Shown: positions 15,100-24,467, numbered from the stretch's first letter. The stretch is 45,674 nucleotides of DNA from Ktedonobacteria bacterium (GCA_027459705.1 DAIDHM010000229.1:1-45674), one strand, 5' to 3'. The notes: generated from the letters alone by a model not told the origin. Translations and numbers: made by a program.

Positions 15100-17172
15100 A
15101 TGGCCAGCGAACCGCGCAGTCCAACCCCCGCCGCTGATTTTACCCCCGGCGGTCTCCTGCGTCGCGCGTATAGCGCGCTCGTCGCGGAAGGTGGACCATT
15201 GTCCACGGCTGCGTTGTTGCCCGTTGTTTTTGGTGGCGCCGCTGGCGGCAACTGGGAGCAGTTGTTGGAGCAATTATTGGGCGGATCTGATCTCTTTCAA
15301 CAGATGAGTGACGCTTCGTGGTCGCTGGCGGAGTGGTCAGCGGAAGATTTGCCACTGGAGGCGGTGGAATTCGCCGTCGTGGATGTAGAGACGACTGGAC
15401 TTTCGCCGTACCGCCATCGCTTGATCGAAGTCGCCGCGATCATCATTCGTGGGGATGAGACAGTCGCGGTCTTCCAGCAATTGATCAATCCTGGCAAACG
15501 CATTCCAGATTTCATCTCACAGTTCACCGGTATCACCAACGAGATGGTGCATGGCGCACCGAAAGCCGAACAGATTCTCCCTCAACTCCAAACATTTCTG
15601 GGGCGGCGGCCAATCGTCGGGCATAATGTTGGCTTCGACCTCGGCTTCATTAACTATGAGGCGGAGCGTGGCCACTGGTTTTTCCCCACCGACGGCATCG
15701 ACACTATCGCACTGGCACGCCGTTTCGTCCCTAACGCGCGACGCCTCAAGCTGGACGCGCTGGCAGCCAAGCTGGGGGTGTATGTGCGCGAGCGCCATCG
15801 TGCCCTGGGGGATGCCGAGACGACCGCCGATGTGCTGCGCAACTTGCTGGCGCGGGCACGCGCCGAGGGGTGCCGCACGCTGGCGGATCTCCGCACGGCA
15901 CTAGCACCCTTCTTGACGGGCGGGCCACCAGCGCGCGGCGCGACGGCCAACCCGCGCCCCACCGGCAGCCTCTATCTTAACCCGGCCTGGCGACGCGAGT
16001 TTCCGGCCCAGCCCGGCGTCTATCTGATGCACGATGAGACCGGCAAGGTGATCTACGTCGGCAAAGCCAAATGTTTGAAAGATCGCTTAGCGTCGTATTA
16101 TAACCATCCGATGGGCTATACCCGTAAGATGGATGGCTTGCTGCAGAGCGTCCGCTCGATTGAGACGCGCGTGCTGGGATCTGAACTGGAAGCCCTGCTG
16201 GTCGAGTCGCAACTGATCAAAGCACTGCAACCTCGCTACAACGTCCAACTGCGTAATTATGAACTGTATCCATTCATCAAGATCGATGTGAAGGCCGAAT
16301 TCCCGCGGGTCACCGCCACGCGCGAAGTGAAGGCTGACGGTGCGCGCTATTTCGGCCCGTTCAATTCGCGCCGTGCCGTCGACGCGACGATCGAAGTCCT
16401 GCAGAAAATTTTCCCCCTCCGCACCTGCACCCGTAGCCTGCCCCCCCTCGCCAAGCCCAGCGATCCCTGTTTGCGCTACCACATGGGACGCTGCCCGGCG
16501 CCTTGCCGGGGGAATGTGGCGCGCGCGGCCTATCGCCCGACGATCGACGAGGTCCTGGAGTTCCTGGGGGGAAGTCGCGACGACTTGATGGCACGCCTGC
16601 ATCAACGTATGTGGAATGCCGCGGAGCGCGACGACTTCGAACGCGCCGCAGCGCTGCGCGATGCGATCAAGCAAGTTGATCAGATCTTACTCGGGCAGAA
16701 ACTGATCTCGGGGGCGATCGAGGCCAACAATCTGCTGATCATCTATCCCAGCGCCGCGCCTGGCCATGCCGAGGTCTTCCTGGTGCGCCATGGGAGACTT
16801 GTGGAACAACAGCGCGTCGCGGGTGATGCCGCGACGATCGGCGCGGCGGTCGATATCCTGATCCAACGCGCGATCTGGCTGGGGCCGGTTCCCACCCGTG
16901 TCGGGAAACAGGAAGTTGATCAGATCAACATCATCGCGCGCTGGGTACATCGCTACAGCAATGAGCAAGGCCGCGCCTTCTGGGCGCTCCCCCAGCCATT
17001 GGATGACGCCGCCGCCGTGGCGGAGTTTCGTGCTGCCGTCATCGCGCGGACCCTGGCGCTCATCGCTGGCGAGATCGTCGAAGAATCAGCGAGCGCAGAG
17101 GCGCAAGATCCTGATGCTTTGCGCGAGACTCCGCATCTCGCCGACGAAATGGTGCTACGGGATGACTGCTGA
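15100..17172 (+). CDS. DEDDh exonuclease fused to a UvrC-N-like GIY-YIG nuclease
   Basis: A 690-residue fusion. Residues 90-250 form a DnaQ-type 3'-5' exonuclease with all DEDDh residues: Asp95 and Glu97 (VDVETTG), Asp180 (HNVGFDLGF), His233 and Asp238 (HRALGDAE). Residues 303-385 form a GIY-YIG nuclease (PGVYLMHDETGKVIYVGKA, then Arg329), followed by the UvrC Cys-containing segment (CLRYHMGRCPAPCRG) and a UVR-like helix pair (DDFERAAALRDAIKQ). The RNase H-like and HhH domains of UvrC are absent, so it resembles Cho plus an exonuclease. Mycobacterial Rv2191 has the same design. It likely cuts 3' to bulky lesions and degrades from the nick (inference). The start at 15100 has AAGGGA 9 nt upstream; the upstream in-frame extension is rejected. 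Confidence 0.92.
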   Translation: MASEPRSPTPAADFTPGGLLRRAYSALVAEGGPLSTAALLPVVFGGAAGGNWEQLLEQLLGGSDLFQQMSDASWSLAEWSAEDLPLEAVEFAVVDVETTGLSPYRHRLIEVAAIIIRGDETVAVFQQLINPGKRIPDFISQFTGITNEMVHGAPKAEQILPQLQTFLGRRPIVGHNVGFDLGFINYEAERGHWFFPTDGIDTIALARRFVPNARRLKLDALAAKLGVYVRERHRALGDAETTADVLRNLLARARAEGCRTLADLRTALAPFLTGGPPARGATANPRPTGSLYLNPAWRREFPAQPGVYLMHDETGKVIYVGKAKCLKDRLASYYNHPMGYTRKMDGLLQSVRSIETRVLGSELEALLVESQLIKALQPRYNVQLRNYELYPFIKIDVKAEFPRVTATREVKADGARYFGPFNSRRAVDATIEVLQKIFPLRTCTRSLPPLAKPSDPCLRYHMGRCPAPCRGNVARAAYRPTIDEVLEFLGGSRDDLMARLHQRMWNAAERDDFERAAALRDAIKQVDQILLGQKLISGAIEANNLLIIYPSAAPGHAEVFLVRHGRLVEQQRVAGDAATIGAAVDILIQRAIWLGPVPTRVGKQEVDQINIIARWVHRYSNEQGRAFWALPQPLDDAAAVAEFRAAVIARTLALIAGEIVEESASAEAQDPDALRETPHLADEMVLRDDC

Positions 17173-17380
17173 GCACAGCTTTTCATGAGTTGGCTTTGCG
17201 CCTAACACCTCTCAAACTATCTATCTCGTCCATTGGATCGCTATGATGAGTTGCTCACACAACTGTCCTCGGCGCGTCGACGTTGCGCGGCGAGTGGTAT
17301 CGCCTTCATGGCTTATCCGCTCTCAAGAACAAACGATCCAGTTCAATAATCCAGATCCGCCGATCGAGCAAATGAGCGTA

Positions 17381-17408
17381 TTGCTATTCTGTATGCTTAT
17401 GCTATACT
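17381..17408 (+). promoter_or_regulatory. Candidate promoter of the NTF2-like gene
   Basis: TTGCTA (17381-17386), a 16-nt spacer and TATACT (17403-17408). Transcription would start near 17415, giving a short leader that contains the GGAGG of the next gene. The rest of the gap from 17173 to here shows nothing recognisable. Confidence 0.5.
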
Positions 17409-17453
17409 CAGGCTTGAGCATCTCACTCCTTCTCCCATCATGGAGGTAACGTT

Positions 17454-17876
17454 ATGCAGGCGCAGCATGTGGCAGAAATCGAGGAAGTCCGCTGGGTGAT
17501 TCGTGAATGTCTGCGCGCGCTCCGTGGGTGGGATCGCGCAACCTTGCACCAGATATTCGATGAGGATGCGGAAGCGATTCATTTTGGCACAGCCCAGGAT
17601 GAGATGTACGTGGGCGGCGCAGCCTATTTGCAAGCCATAGAACGGCTCCATACTGAGACGATCCCCGACATCGAATTCGATTTCCTGCCAGGTTCCCCGA
17701 TCATCCAGACGCGCGATACCGTGGCCTGGGCGGTGGGGCAGGCACGCGTGAGCGGCACCACCCCGTCGGGACACTACTTTGAGATCCCCACGCGCCTCTC
17801 ATTCGTACTGGAAAAGAACGCCAGCGGCTGGCAAATCGTCCACAGCCACTACTCTATCGGTGTCTCAACACCTTAA
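17454..17876 (+). CDS. NTF2/SnoaL-like small protein
   Basis: A 140-residue single-domain protein of the cone-shaped NTF2-like superfamily (SnoaL_3/DUF4440 type). The order fits: a long N-terminal helix (residues 4-33), a short helix with DEDAEAIHFG, then the curved sheet with strands around VAWAVGQARVSG, RLSFVLEKNASGWQIVHSHYS. Such proteins are enzymes (isomerases, hydrolases) or ligand-binding subunits; function cannot be assigned from sequence. GGAGG lies 7 nt upstream of the ATG, an ideal ribosome site. It is probably its own transcription unit. Confidence 0.75.
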   Translation: MQAQHVAEIEEVRWVIRECLRALRGWDRATLHQIFDEDAEAIHFGTAQDEMYVGGAAYLQAIERLHTETIPDIEFDFLPGSPIIQTRDTVAWAVGQARVSGTTPSGHYFEIPTRLSFVLEKNASGWQIVHSHYSIGVSTP

Positions 17877-18035
17877 GCGCGCGGCATACCCACTCACAAA
17901 CAGTGTTTCACATCGATTCCTAACACCAGAGAGGAAGATCCACCGCCGGTGGCAGTAATGCCGGGGAATCGACTATGATAGTTAGTATTGAGAGTGGTGA
18001 CGACGAGCGTGCCTGCGGAGAGTGTGGTTCCCCCC

Positions 18036-19424
18036 ATGACCGAATTGCCAGATGCCCAACCACAAGGATTTCACGGACCCGACGCCCCGGATCTGGCCGA
18101 GGCCGGACGTTGTGTGCGTTGTGGGCTCTGCCTTCCGCATTGCCCAACGTACCGTGAAACGTATCGCGAGACCTCATCCCCACGTGGTCGGATCCATCTG
18201 ATTGAGGCGGTCGGCCATGGGCGACTGGATCTTCTGAGTCCGGGATTTGTCAATCAGATGTTTCAATGTTTGGATTGCCGTGCCTGTGAGGCGGTCTGTC
18301 CGTCTGGCGTGCGCTATGGGCAACTGGTCGAAGGCGCGCGTGCCCAGATTGTTCAGGCACGCCCCAATGATGCACGGCAGCGGGCCGCGAATGCGACCCT
18401 CGGCGCGATTTTCGGCGATATGCAACGGTTCCGTGCCCTCGTCGGCATAATCCGCATCTATCAGCGTTCGGGGGGGCGGGCCATTGCGCGCGCGTCGCGA
18501 CTCCTGCGCCTCCTGGGGTTGGATGAACAGGAAGCGCTGCTCCCAAACATCCCGCGTACCTTCTTCATCCCCGCGGATCAGCACGCCAAGCCCGCGACGG
18601 ATGCGCCGGCGCGCGCGCCGATCGCGTTCTTTGCCGGGTGCGTCATGAGTACGCTCCTCGCCGAAACCGACCGTGCGACGATGCGTGTCTTGACGGCATT
18701 CGGGCATCCAGTCATAGCGCCGGGCGATCAAGAATGTTGTGGCGCATTGGCCTCGCATGCGGGAGAACTGGATCTGGCGCGCGATCTGGCGCGACGCAAC
18801 ATCGTGCTCTTTGAACTGGCAGAGGCAGCTGGACCACTCCAGGCGGCTGGTCCGCTCCCAACCGATGCGATCGTCAACAATGCGGCGGGGTGCGGCGCCG
18901 CGCTCAAAGACTATGGCCATCTCTTCGCAAAAGATCCCGTGTGGGGTGAACGCGCAGCGGCCTTCAGCGCGCGAGTCCGCGATATCACCGAGATCCTGGC
19001 GGTTGACCTCGACGACACCATGCGCGCGAAATTTCAGCCGCTGCCGCTCCGCGTGACCTATCAGGACCCCTGCCATCTCGCACATGCTCAACACATCAGC
19101 CAGGCCCCGCGCGATCTGCTCCGCGCCATCCCCGGTCTGGAGTTGGTCGAGATGGAAGAGAGCGCGCTCTGTTGTGGGAGCGCGGGGGTATATAACCTCA
19201 CTCAGCCAGAGATGTCACGCCAACTTCGCCAGCGCAAAGTGGGGCATACGCTCGCTACCGGGGCTGACCTCGCGGTGACGGCGAACCCCGGTTGTTATCT
19301 GCAACTGCGCGCGGGACTAAAGAGCAGTGGCAACGCTATGGGCATTTTGCATATCATCGATCTGCTGGACGCTTCACTGCGTGGCCTCACGGTGGAAGAT
19401 GTGCTGGCGCAGGCGCGACGCTGA
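18036..19424 (+). CDS. (Fe-S)-binding oxidoreductase subunit, GlcF/LldE-like
   Basis: A 462-residue protein with two 4Fe-4S ferredoxin motifs, CVRCGLCLPHCP (Cys 26, 29, 32, 36) and CLDCRACEAVCP (Cys 78, 81, 84, 88), then two CCG domains with their cysteine clusters (FFAGCVMST, DQECCGALAS, QDPCHLAHAQ, ALCCGSAGVYN). This is the build of GlcF, the electron-transfer subunit of glycolate or lactate oxidase complexes. The FAD partner (GlcD) is not in the window. The start is uncertain: the ATG at 18036 has only a distant GGAG, while an in-frame TTG at 17988 lies about 9 nt after a possible -10 TATGAT (17974-17979), so a nearly leaderless transcript is possible. Confidence 0.88.
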   Translation: MTELPDAQPQGFHGPDAPDLAEAGRCVRCGLCLPHCPTYRETYRETSSPRGRIHLIEAVGHGRLDLLSPGFVNQMFQCLDCRACEAVCPSGVRYGQLVEGARAQIVQARPNDARQRAANATLGAIFGDMQRFRALVGIIRIYQRSGGRAIARASRLLRLLGLDEQEALLPNIPRTFFIPADQHAKPATDAPARAPIAFFAGCVMSTLLAETDRATMRVLTAFGHPVIAPGDQECCGALASHAGELDLARDLARRNIVLFELAEAAGPLQAAGPLPTDAIVNNAAGCGAALKDYGHLFAKDPVWGERAAAFSARVRDITEILAVDLDDTMRAKFQPLPLRVTYQDPCHLAHAQHISQAPRDLLRAIPGLELVEMEESALCCGSAGVYNLTQPEMSRQLRQRKVGHTLATGADLAVTANPGCYLQLRAGLKSSGNAMGILHIIDLLDASLRGLTVEDVLAQARR

Positions 19425-19545
19425 GCTGGAAGATCCGCTGCCACGCGCAGATGCCATAATAGTTAATGGCTGAACCCATGGTGTGTCACCACTGCCGCTG
19501 GGCCGCGCAGTTGCCCACCACCTCACTACTGGAGCAATGACGTCG

Positions 19546-21558
19546 ATGAATGATCATATACGCGCGATCCTCGACACGCTGCCACATACGCCGGGGATCT
19601 ATATCTATCGCGACGAGCATGGGACGGTGATCTATGTTGGCAAAGCAACCTCGCTACATAGCCGCGTCCGTTCGTATTTCCAGGAAGGCGCCGACCTCAG
19701 TCCCAAAAATCGCGCGCTGATCCTGCATATTGAGGATATCGAGTATATTGTCGTCGGTAGCGCGATCGAAGCATTGATCCTGGAGAATGAGTATATCAAA
19801 CGCTTTCAACCCAAGTATAATGTGCGGCTACGCGATGATAAGAACTATCCCTATATCAAAGTCTCTTTGACGGATAATTTTCCAAGGGTCTATCGCGTCC
19901 GTTCATTTCGCCAGGATGGCAACCGCTATTTCGGACCCTATACCAATGCTGGCGCCGTCGATGTCACGCTCGATCTCTTGAATAAGATCTTTCCATTTCG
20001 CGCCTGCCGTTATGACGATGTGGGTTGGGCACCGCCTCGGAGTTGGGGCAAACCCGAGCCAGCCGCTCCGGCGGAGTGGCGCCAGAAGTTGTTGCCACGG
20101 CCTTGCACCCAATATTTCATCCATCGCTGCGGCGCGCCGTGTGTCGCGAAGGTCGGTCACGCCGAGTATGACGCCGTCATTCGTCAAGTGCTGCTCTTCC
20201 TCGAGGGGAAGCATGAAGCAGTCCTGGATGAACTGCGCGCCGCGATGGAGGCCGCCGCCGAGCATCTGGAGTTTGAGCGGGCGACAGTGCTGCGCGATCG
20301 CCTACAGGCGGTCGAGCAGGTGCTGGCAAAGCAGAAGATCATCAACACCACCAATACGACCGACCAGGATGTCATCGCACTGGCCAGCGCGGAAGATGAA
20401 ACCTGCGCCCAGATCTTTTTCTTTCGCGACGGCAAGCTCGCGGGCCGCGAGTCCTTCATTCTGAAAGGCACGCGTGATACGCCAGCTGGCGAGATTATGG
20501 CCTCGTTCATCCAGCAATTCTATGAACATGCCCCGGCTATTCCCGGCGAACTGGTCCTGCAACACACACCGGATGATCAGGAAGAGCTTCTCGCCTGGTT
20601 GCGCCAAAGACGAGGCAGCGCCTTGAGCCTGACGGTGCCGAAGCGCGGGGACAAAGTGCGGCTGGTGGAGATGGTAACCAGCAATGCCGAGCAAGTGCTG
20701 GAACAAGAGCGTATCCGCTGGCTCTCTGACTCGCAGAAGACCGCATTGGCACTGGAAGAGATCCGCGCGGCGCTGAACCTGGCAGCACCACCCCAGCGCA
20801 TCGAATGCTATGACATCTCGAATATCCAGGGTACCGCCAATGTGGGATCGATGGTCGTCTTCGAAGGAGGGAAACCCAAACCATCCGATTATCGCCGCTT
20901 CAAGATCACCTCGGTGGAAGGCAGCGACGACTATGCCAGTCATCAGGAGATGCTGCGCCGCCGTTTCAAGCGCATGGATCGCGCAACCTTGATGACGGAC
21001 GTGGTTGAAGTGATGGAAGGGACTCTTCCAGTGGTGGAGACCGAGACCGGCAGCTTGCCCTCCGATGAGATGAATTCATTCCAGCGCGTCCCGGACTTGA
21101 TCATTGTCGATGGCGGACGGGGACATGTCAATGCCGACCTCGCGATCCTTCAGGAATTACATATCGACATCCCGCTGGTGGGGGTCGCCAAAGAGAATCA
21201 CGGCGCAATCAGTGAGGAAGAGACGCTCTACGCCATGAGCAATCCCACGCCGATCAGTCTGCCGCGCGGCTCGCAGGGGCTCTATCTGGTGCAACGGATC
21301 CGCGATGAGGCGCATCGTTTCGCCATCACGTACCACCGTCAGGTGCGGTCCACCAAAACCTTCAAGTCTGTGTTGGATGAGATCCCTGGCATTGGCCCCA
21401 AACGCAAGAAAGCGCTGATGCGGCGCTATGGCTCGGTCCGCGCGATTGCCGCCGCCAGCATCGAGGATCTGGCGGCGTTGGACGGTATGACGCGCGATGC
21501 CGCCGAGCGTGTCAAAGAATTTATCGGGGTGAAAGAGTCGCCGACAGAGGAAGCGTAA
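19546..21558 (+). CDS. uvrC: UvrABC excinuclease subunit C
   Basis: A 670-residue full-length UvrC, which makes both cuts around bulky DNA lesions in nucleotide excision repair. The order is: GIY-YIG nuclease (residues 14-95: PGIYIYRDEHGTVIYVGKA), the Cys segment (CTQYFIHRCGAPC), UVR domain (AAEHLEFERATVLRDRLQ), the RNase H-like nuclease (about 400-560; ECYDISNIQGT and PDLIIVDGGRGHVNADL hold the acidic residues), and the C-terminal HhH pair (IPGIGPKRKKALMRRYGSV, LAALDGMTRDAAE). The start at 19546 has GGAG 11 nt upstream; the ATG at 19537 is too close to it. It ends 7 nt from the convergent transporter gene. Confidence 0.96.
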   Translation: MNDHIRAILDTLPHTPGIYIYRDEHGTVIYVGKATSLHSRVRSYFQEGADLSPKNRALILHIEDIEYIVVGSAIEALILENEYIKRFQPKYNVRLRDDKNYPYIKVSLTDNFPRVYRVRSFRQDGNRYFGPYTNAGAVDVTLDLLNKIFPFRACRYDDVGWAPPRSWGKPEPAAPAEWRQKLLPRPCTQYFIHRCGAPCVAKVGHAEYDAVIRQVLLFLEGKHEAVLDELRAAMEAAAEHLEFERATVLRDRLQAVEQVLAKQKIINTTNTTDQDVIALASAEDETCAQIFFFRDGKLAGRESFILKGTRDTPAGEIMASFIQQFYEHAPAIPGELVLQHTPDDQEELLAWLRQRRGSALSLTVPKRGDKVRLVEMVTSNAEQVLEQERIRWLSDSQKTALALEEIRAALNLAAPPQRIECYDISNIQGTANVGSMVVFEGGKPKPSDYRRFKITSVEGSDDYASHQEMLRRRFKRMDRATLMTDVVEVMEGTLPVVETETGSLPSDEMNSFQRVPDLIIVDGGRGHVNADLAILQELHIDIPLVGVAKENHGAISEEETLYAMSNPTPISLPRGSQGLYLVQRIRDEAHRFAITYHRQVRSTKTFKSVLDEIPGIGPKRKKALMRRYGSVRAIAAASIEDLAALDGMTRDAAERVKEFIGVKESPTEEA

Positions 21559-21565
21559 GCGTACT

Positions 21566-22423
21566 TCACAACGACATACAAGCAATCCCGATCAATGCCA
21601 GGGCAATCCCGGCACTCTGGAGCGGCGTGAGTCGTTCGCGCAACACCACAAAGGCCAACGCCACCGTGGTCACGGGATAGAGGGCGGCGAGGACACTCAC
21701 AATGCCCAGGTTGCCCAACGTTGTCGCGCTGGCATAGACCACATTCGCAAAGGTGTCGAGCAACCCAGAGCCCGCAACCCCGGGCAGCCATCGGCACGTT
21801 GGCGGCGTCAATGCGCGAGTGCGCCAGCCGATGGCGATCAGCAGCGGCACCGTGGCGGCGCGCGCGCCGACGATAACCCAGAGCGCGGCCGTGCCCGTGG
21901 CGGCGCCACGAGCCAGGAACACAAAAAACGCGCCAAAACCCAGCGCGGCGCCCAGGCCATAGAGCACGCTGATCGTTGCCGAATGGACACTGCGGCCATT
22001 CGTTGGCTGGTGGCTAGGCGCCAGCGAAGTCAGGACGGCGCCACCCGCCGCGAGCGCCACACCCACCAACGCGATTGGTGTGGGCACCGCGCCGCTCAGC
22101 AAGGCCAGCGCCAACGGGACGATCGCCCCACTGGCGGAGAGGGGCGAGACAATCGCGATTGTTCCCTTGGCCATGCCGCGATAGAGCAAAAAAAGGCCGA
22201 CTAAACCACCCACCCCACCTAACATTCCCCAGAGGATGTCCGCCAGCGTGACCGGCTGCCGCACGACAATAACTATCACACAGAGCGCCCCGCCGCCCAC
22301 CATTTGTCCCCAGAGGATCACGCGCAGGGTGGGCAGACGACGGGTCATGAGGCCGCCGAGGAAATCGCCTCCGCCCCATGAAACCGCCGAGATGAGACCA
22401 AGCAAAATTGCCACGTCACTCAC
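21566..22423 (-). CDS. EamA/DMT-superfamily transporter
   Basis: A 285-residue protein with ten predicted membrane helices in two homologous halves (about 1-140 and 150-285), as in the drug/metabolite transporter superfamily. The second half ends with the typical block LAALYPVTTVALAFVVLRER followed by a last helix (GIALALIGIACMSL). The first half has ISAVSWGGGDFLGG. The substrate is unknown. The start is a GTG at 22423 without a strong ribosome site. Confidence 0.85.
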   Translation of the reverse strand: MSDVAILLGLISAVSWGGGDFLGGLMTRRLPTLRVILWGQMVGGGALCVIVIVVRQPVTLADILWGMLGGVGGLVGLFLLYRGMAKGTIAIVSPLSASGAIVPLALALLSGAVPTPIALVGVALAAGGAVLTSLAPSHQPTNGRSVHSATISVLYGLGAALGFGAFFVFLARGAATGTAALWVIVGARAATVPLLIAIGWRTRALTPPTCRWLPGVAGSGLLDTFANVVYASATTLGNLGIVSVLAALYPVTTVALAFVVLRERLTPLQSAGIALALIGIACMSL

Positions 22424-22481
22424 CTAATCCAGGCAGTGGGCGAGTGAGCACACGCCAGTAGGCGCGAACCATACCTGAGCA

Positions 22482-23213
22482 TCATACGGCCGGTCGGGCT
22501 TTCCGGTTTGTCCGGGTGGTGGGCGCGGCGGCGACTCCATAGGTGGTAAACCCATTGATGGCATCAGTAAAGGCGACTGCTTCGGGCGGTTGAGCCAGGA
22601 CAGCGCGCGCGATCCACAGGTCAGAAGTGGATGCGGCGACATGCGCTACGAGACCAGCCCAGAGATATGCCGCCACGATGGGCACGGTCAGCGCGAAGAT
22701 CACCCAGAGGATCAAGCCAAGCACCAGTGGGGCGACACGAAGAGTCGCATAGGTATTGCGTCCGAAACCTTGCGCTGGCGCGGTCCAGACCAGGCCAAAC
22801 CCTTCCAGAGCGCGGTGTACCTCCGGGCGTCCGCCCAGGGCACGACATGTGAGCGCGTGCAGACCATCGTGCCATAGGATCGCGGCGATACCAGCGGCGA
22901 TATTCACCAGGAAAAGGCCCAGCAAGACGCCGTCACTTATCTGCACCGGCTCGCCATGGGTCCGCATCAGGGCTTGACTGATGACGAGGGGCACTCCCAG
23001 CAAGATGGCGATCAGTCCTAAAACCCCTGCGCTGACCTGGGAGAGTGCGGTTTGCGTTGTGCGTGGGACCAATGCGAAGCCGCCAACCGTCACTAACCGA
23101 TGTTGTTCAGCGGCCACGACGACCTGGGATCGGATGGAGCCATCGAGGGACGCCAGAATCACCGTGGGAGGTGATTCCTCGGATGACGCTAAAATCCGCA
23201 TTGGTGTGGGCAC
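22482..23213 (-). CDS. DUF3267-like membrane protein with HDxxH
   Basis: A 243-residue membrane protein with about four helices (near residues 60-82, 93-115, 155-178 and 180-200). The second helix ends in WHDGLHALTCRALGG. DUF3267 proteins are putative membrane zinc proteases with HExxH at this place; here the Glu is Asp (HDGLH), and the downstream GLVWTAPAQ segment also fits the family. Whether it hydrolyses peptides is open. The GTG start has GGAG 7 nt upstream. It precedes the EamA gene by 58 nt on the same strand. Confidence 0.6.
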   Translation of the reverse strand: MPTPMRILASSEESPPTVILASLDGSIRSQVVVAAEQHRLVTVGGFALVPRTTQTALSQVSAGVLGLIAILLGVPLVISQALMRTHGEPVQISDGVLLGLFLVNIAAGIAAILWHDGLHALTCRALGGRPEVHRALEGFGLVWTAPAQGFGRNTYATLRVAPLVLGLILWVIFALTVPIVAAYLWAGLVAHVAASTSDLWIARAVLAQPPEAVAFTDAINGFTTYGVAAAPTTRTNRKARPAV

Positions 23214-23287
23214 TGTACTGCTCCAAATGGTAGTCGATTCCGCGTGCCTGGTATCATTCAGAGAGACAGCGGCGCGAGGATGTGTAT

Positions 23288-23296
23288 ATTATAGCA
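23288..23296 (-). promoter_or_regulatory. Extended -10 promoter for the DUF3267-EamA genes
   Basis: On the minus strand TGCTATAAT (23296-23288) is a perfect extended -10, about 75 nt upstream of the GTG start at 23213. The -35 region is poor, as is common for extended -10 promoters. Confidence 0.5.
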
Positions 23297-23483
23297 TGGA
23301 GCATGGCGATCGCTGTACCATCATGACGGGCCGAGGGTGATGGGGTGCAGGCGCATGTCGATCGCCGCCCGATCAGCGGTGGGGGTTGAGGGGGTGTGAG
23401 ACATGTGAGAGATCGGCGTCGCCTACCCATATGGGAGCGTGAAAGGGGAAGAAAGTCCTATCATCACCTATTATTCTCTCACA
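23297..23483. other. Intergenic region between divergent promoters, no gene seen
   Basis: This stretch lies between the minus-strand promoter and the parA promoter. It contains G-rich runs near 23380-23396 but no ORF, hairpin with T-tract, DnaA-box cluster or canonical parS that I could find. Confidence 0.4.
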
Positions 23484-23512
23484 TTGCTTGTGTCCTGTGC
23501 ATTTGTTAAAAT
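23484..23512 (+). promoter_or_regulatory. Candidate parAB promoter
   Basis: TTGCTT (23484-23489), a 17-nt spacer and TAAAAT (23507-23512), about 85 nt before the parA GTG. Confidence 0.5.
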
Positions 23513-23599
23513 AGGCGGGCGAGAGCACCGCGCACGGAGGGATGCCTGGCACAGCGCAATCTCCGGCGAATACGCGATGCGCGGAAAGGGAGCAGGGCT

Positions 23600-24361
23600 G
23601 TGACCAAAGTCTATGCGATCACCAATCAAAAAGGTGGCGTTGGCAAGACCACCACCACCATCAATCTTTCAGCTTACCTGGCAGCCGCCGGGCGGCGCGT
23701 GCTATTGATCGATCTCGATCCCCAGGCCAATTCTTCGACGGGGCTGGGCATCGCCCACGCCGATCAACGGTCGATCTATGATGTGCTGGTCGGTGAAGGG
23801 GTCGCCCTCAGCGATGTGTTTATCGTCAATTCGCGGCCAAACCTGACAATTGTCCCGAGTTCGGTCGATCTGGCGGGCGCGGAAATTGAACTTGTCGATG
23901 CACCAGAGCGCGAATATCGGCTGCAACGGGCGATTGAGGCTGTACGCCGACATTTTGACTATGTCTTGATCGACTGCCCACCTTCCTTGGGATTGCTGAC
24001 ACTCAACGCCTTGACGGCCTCTGATGGAGTCTTGATCCCGATGCAATGTGAGTATTTGCCGCTTGAAGGATTAAGTCAATTGCTGAACTCCGTCAAACTC
24101 GTCCGTGCGCGGTTCAACCCCACACTGGAGATCGCCGGGGTTATTCTGACAATGTTCGATCCCCGCACGCGTCTTGCGACTGAGGTGGTGCGTGAAGTGC
24201 GTCAGCATTTCCCGCGTGAAGTCTTCCAGACAGTCATCGGGCGCAATGTCCGACTCTCCGAAGCGCCCAGCCATGGCAAATCGATCCTGGAGTATGATCC
24301 AAACTCGCCGGGCGCGTTGGCATATCGCGCACTGGCCGAAGAGGTCATCAGCCGCGGGTAG
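23600..24361 (+). CDS. parA: Chromosome-partitioning ATPase ParA (Soj)
   Basis: A 253-residue Walker-type ATPase that works with ParB to segregate the origin region. It has the deviant Walker A box KGGVGKTTTT (11-20, with the signature lysine at 11), the Walker A' block LLIDLDPQANSSTGLG, and Walker B YVLIDCPPSLG. Length and sequence are those of chromosomal Soj rather than plasmid ParA, as it lacks an N-terminal HTH. The start is GTG with GGGAG 7 nt upstream. parB follows after 106 nt on the same strand. Confidence 0.95.
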   Translation: MTKVYAITNQKGGVGKTTTTINLSAYLAAAGRRVLLIDLDPQANSSTGLGIAHADQRSIYDVLVGEGVALSDVFIVNSRPNLTIVPSSVDLAGAEIELVDAPEREYRLQRAIEAVRRHFDYVLIDCPPSLGLLTLNALTASDGVLIPMQCEYLPLEGLSQLLNSVKLVRARFNPTLEIAGVILTMFDPRTRLATEVVREVRQHFPREVFQTVIGRNVRLSEAPSHGKSILEYDPNSPGALAYRALAEEVISRG

Positions 24362-24467
24362 CGGCGCCCCTTCTCGGATCGGGGGAGCGGCGATCCGCGC
24401 GGCATCGACGGCCCGCAGCCGCGGGTGCCTTCGATAACATTTTCACTAACGGAGCAGGAGGCGCATC

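Noticed and set aside
17904-17911. TGTTTCAC, half of the canonical parS site
   Set aside because: The following bases (ATCGATTC) do not complete the palindrome, and a single half-site is expected by chance.
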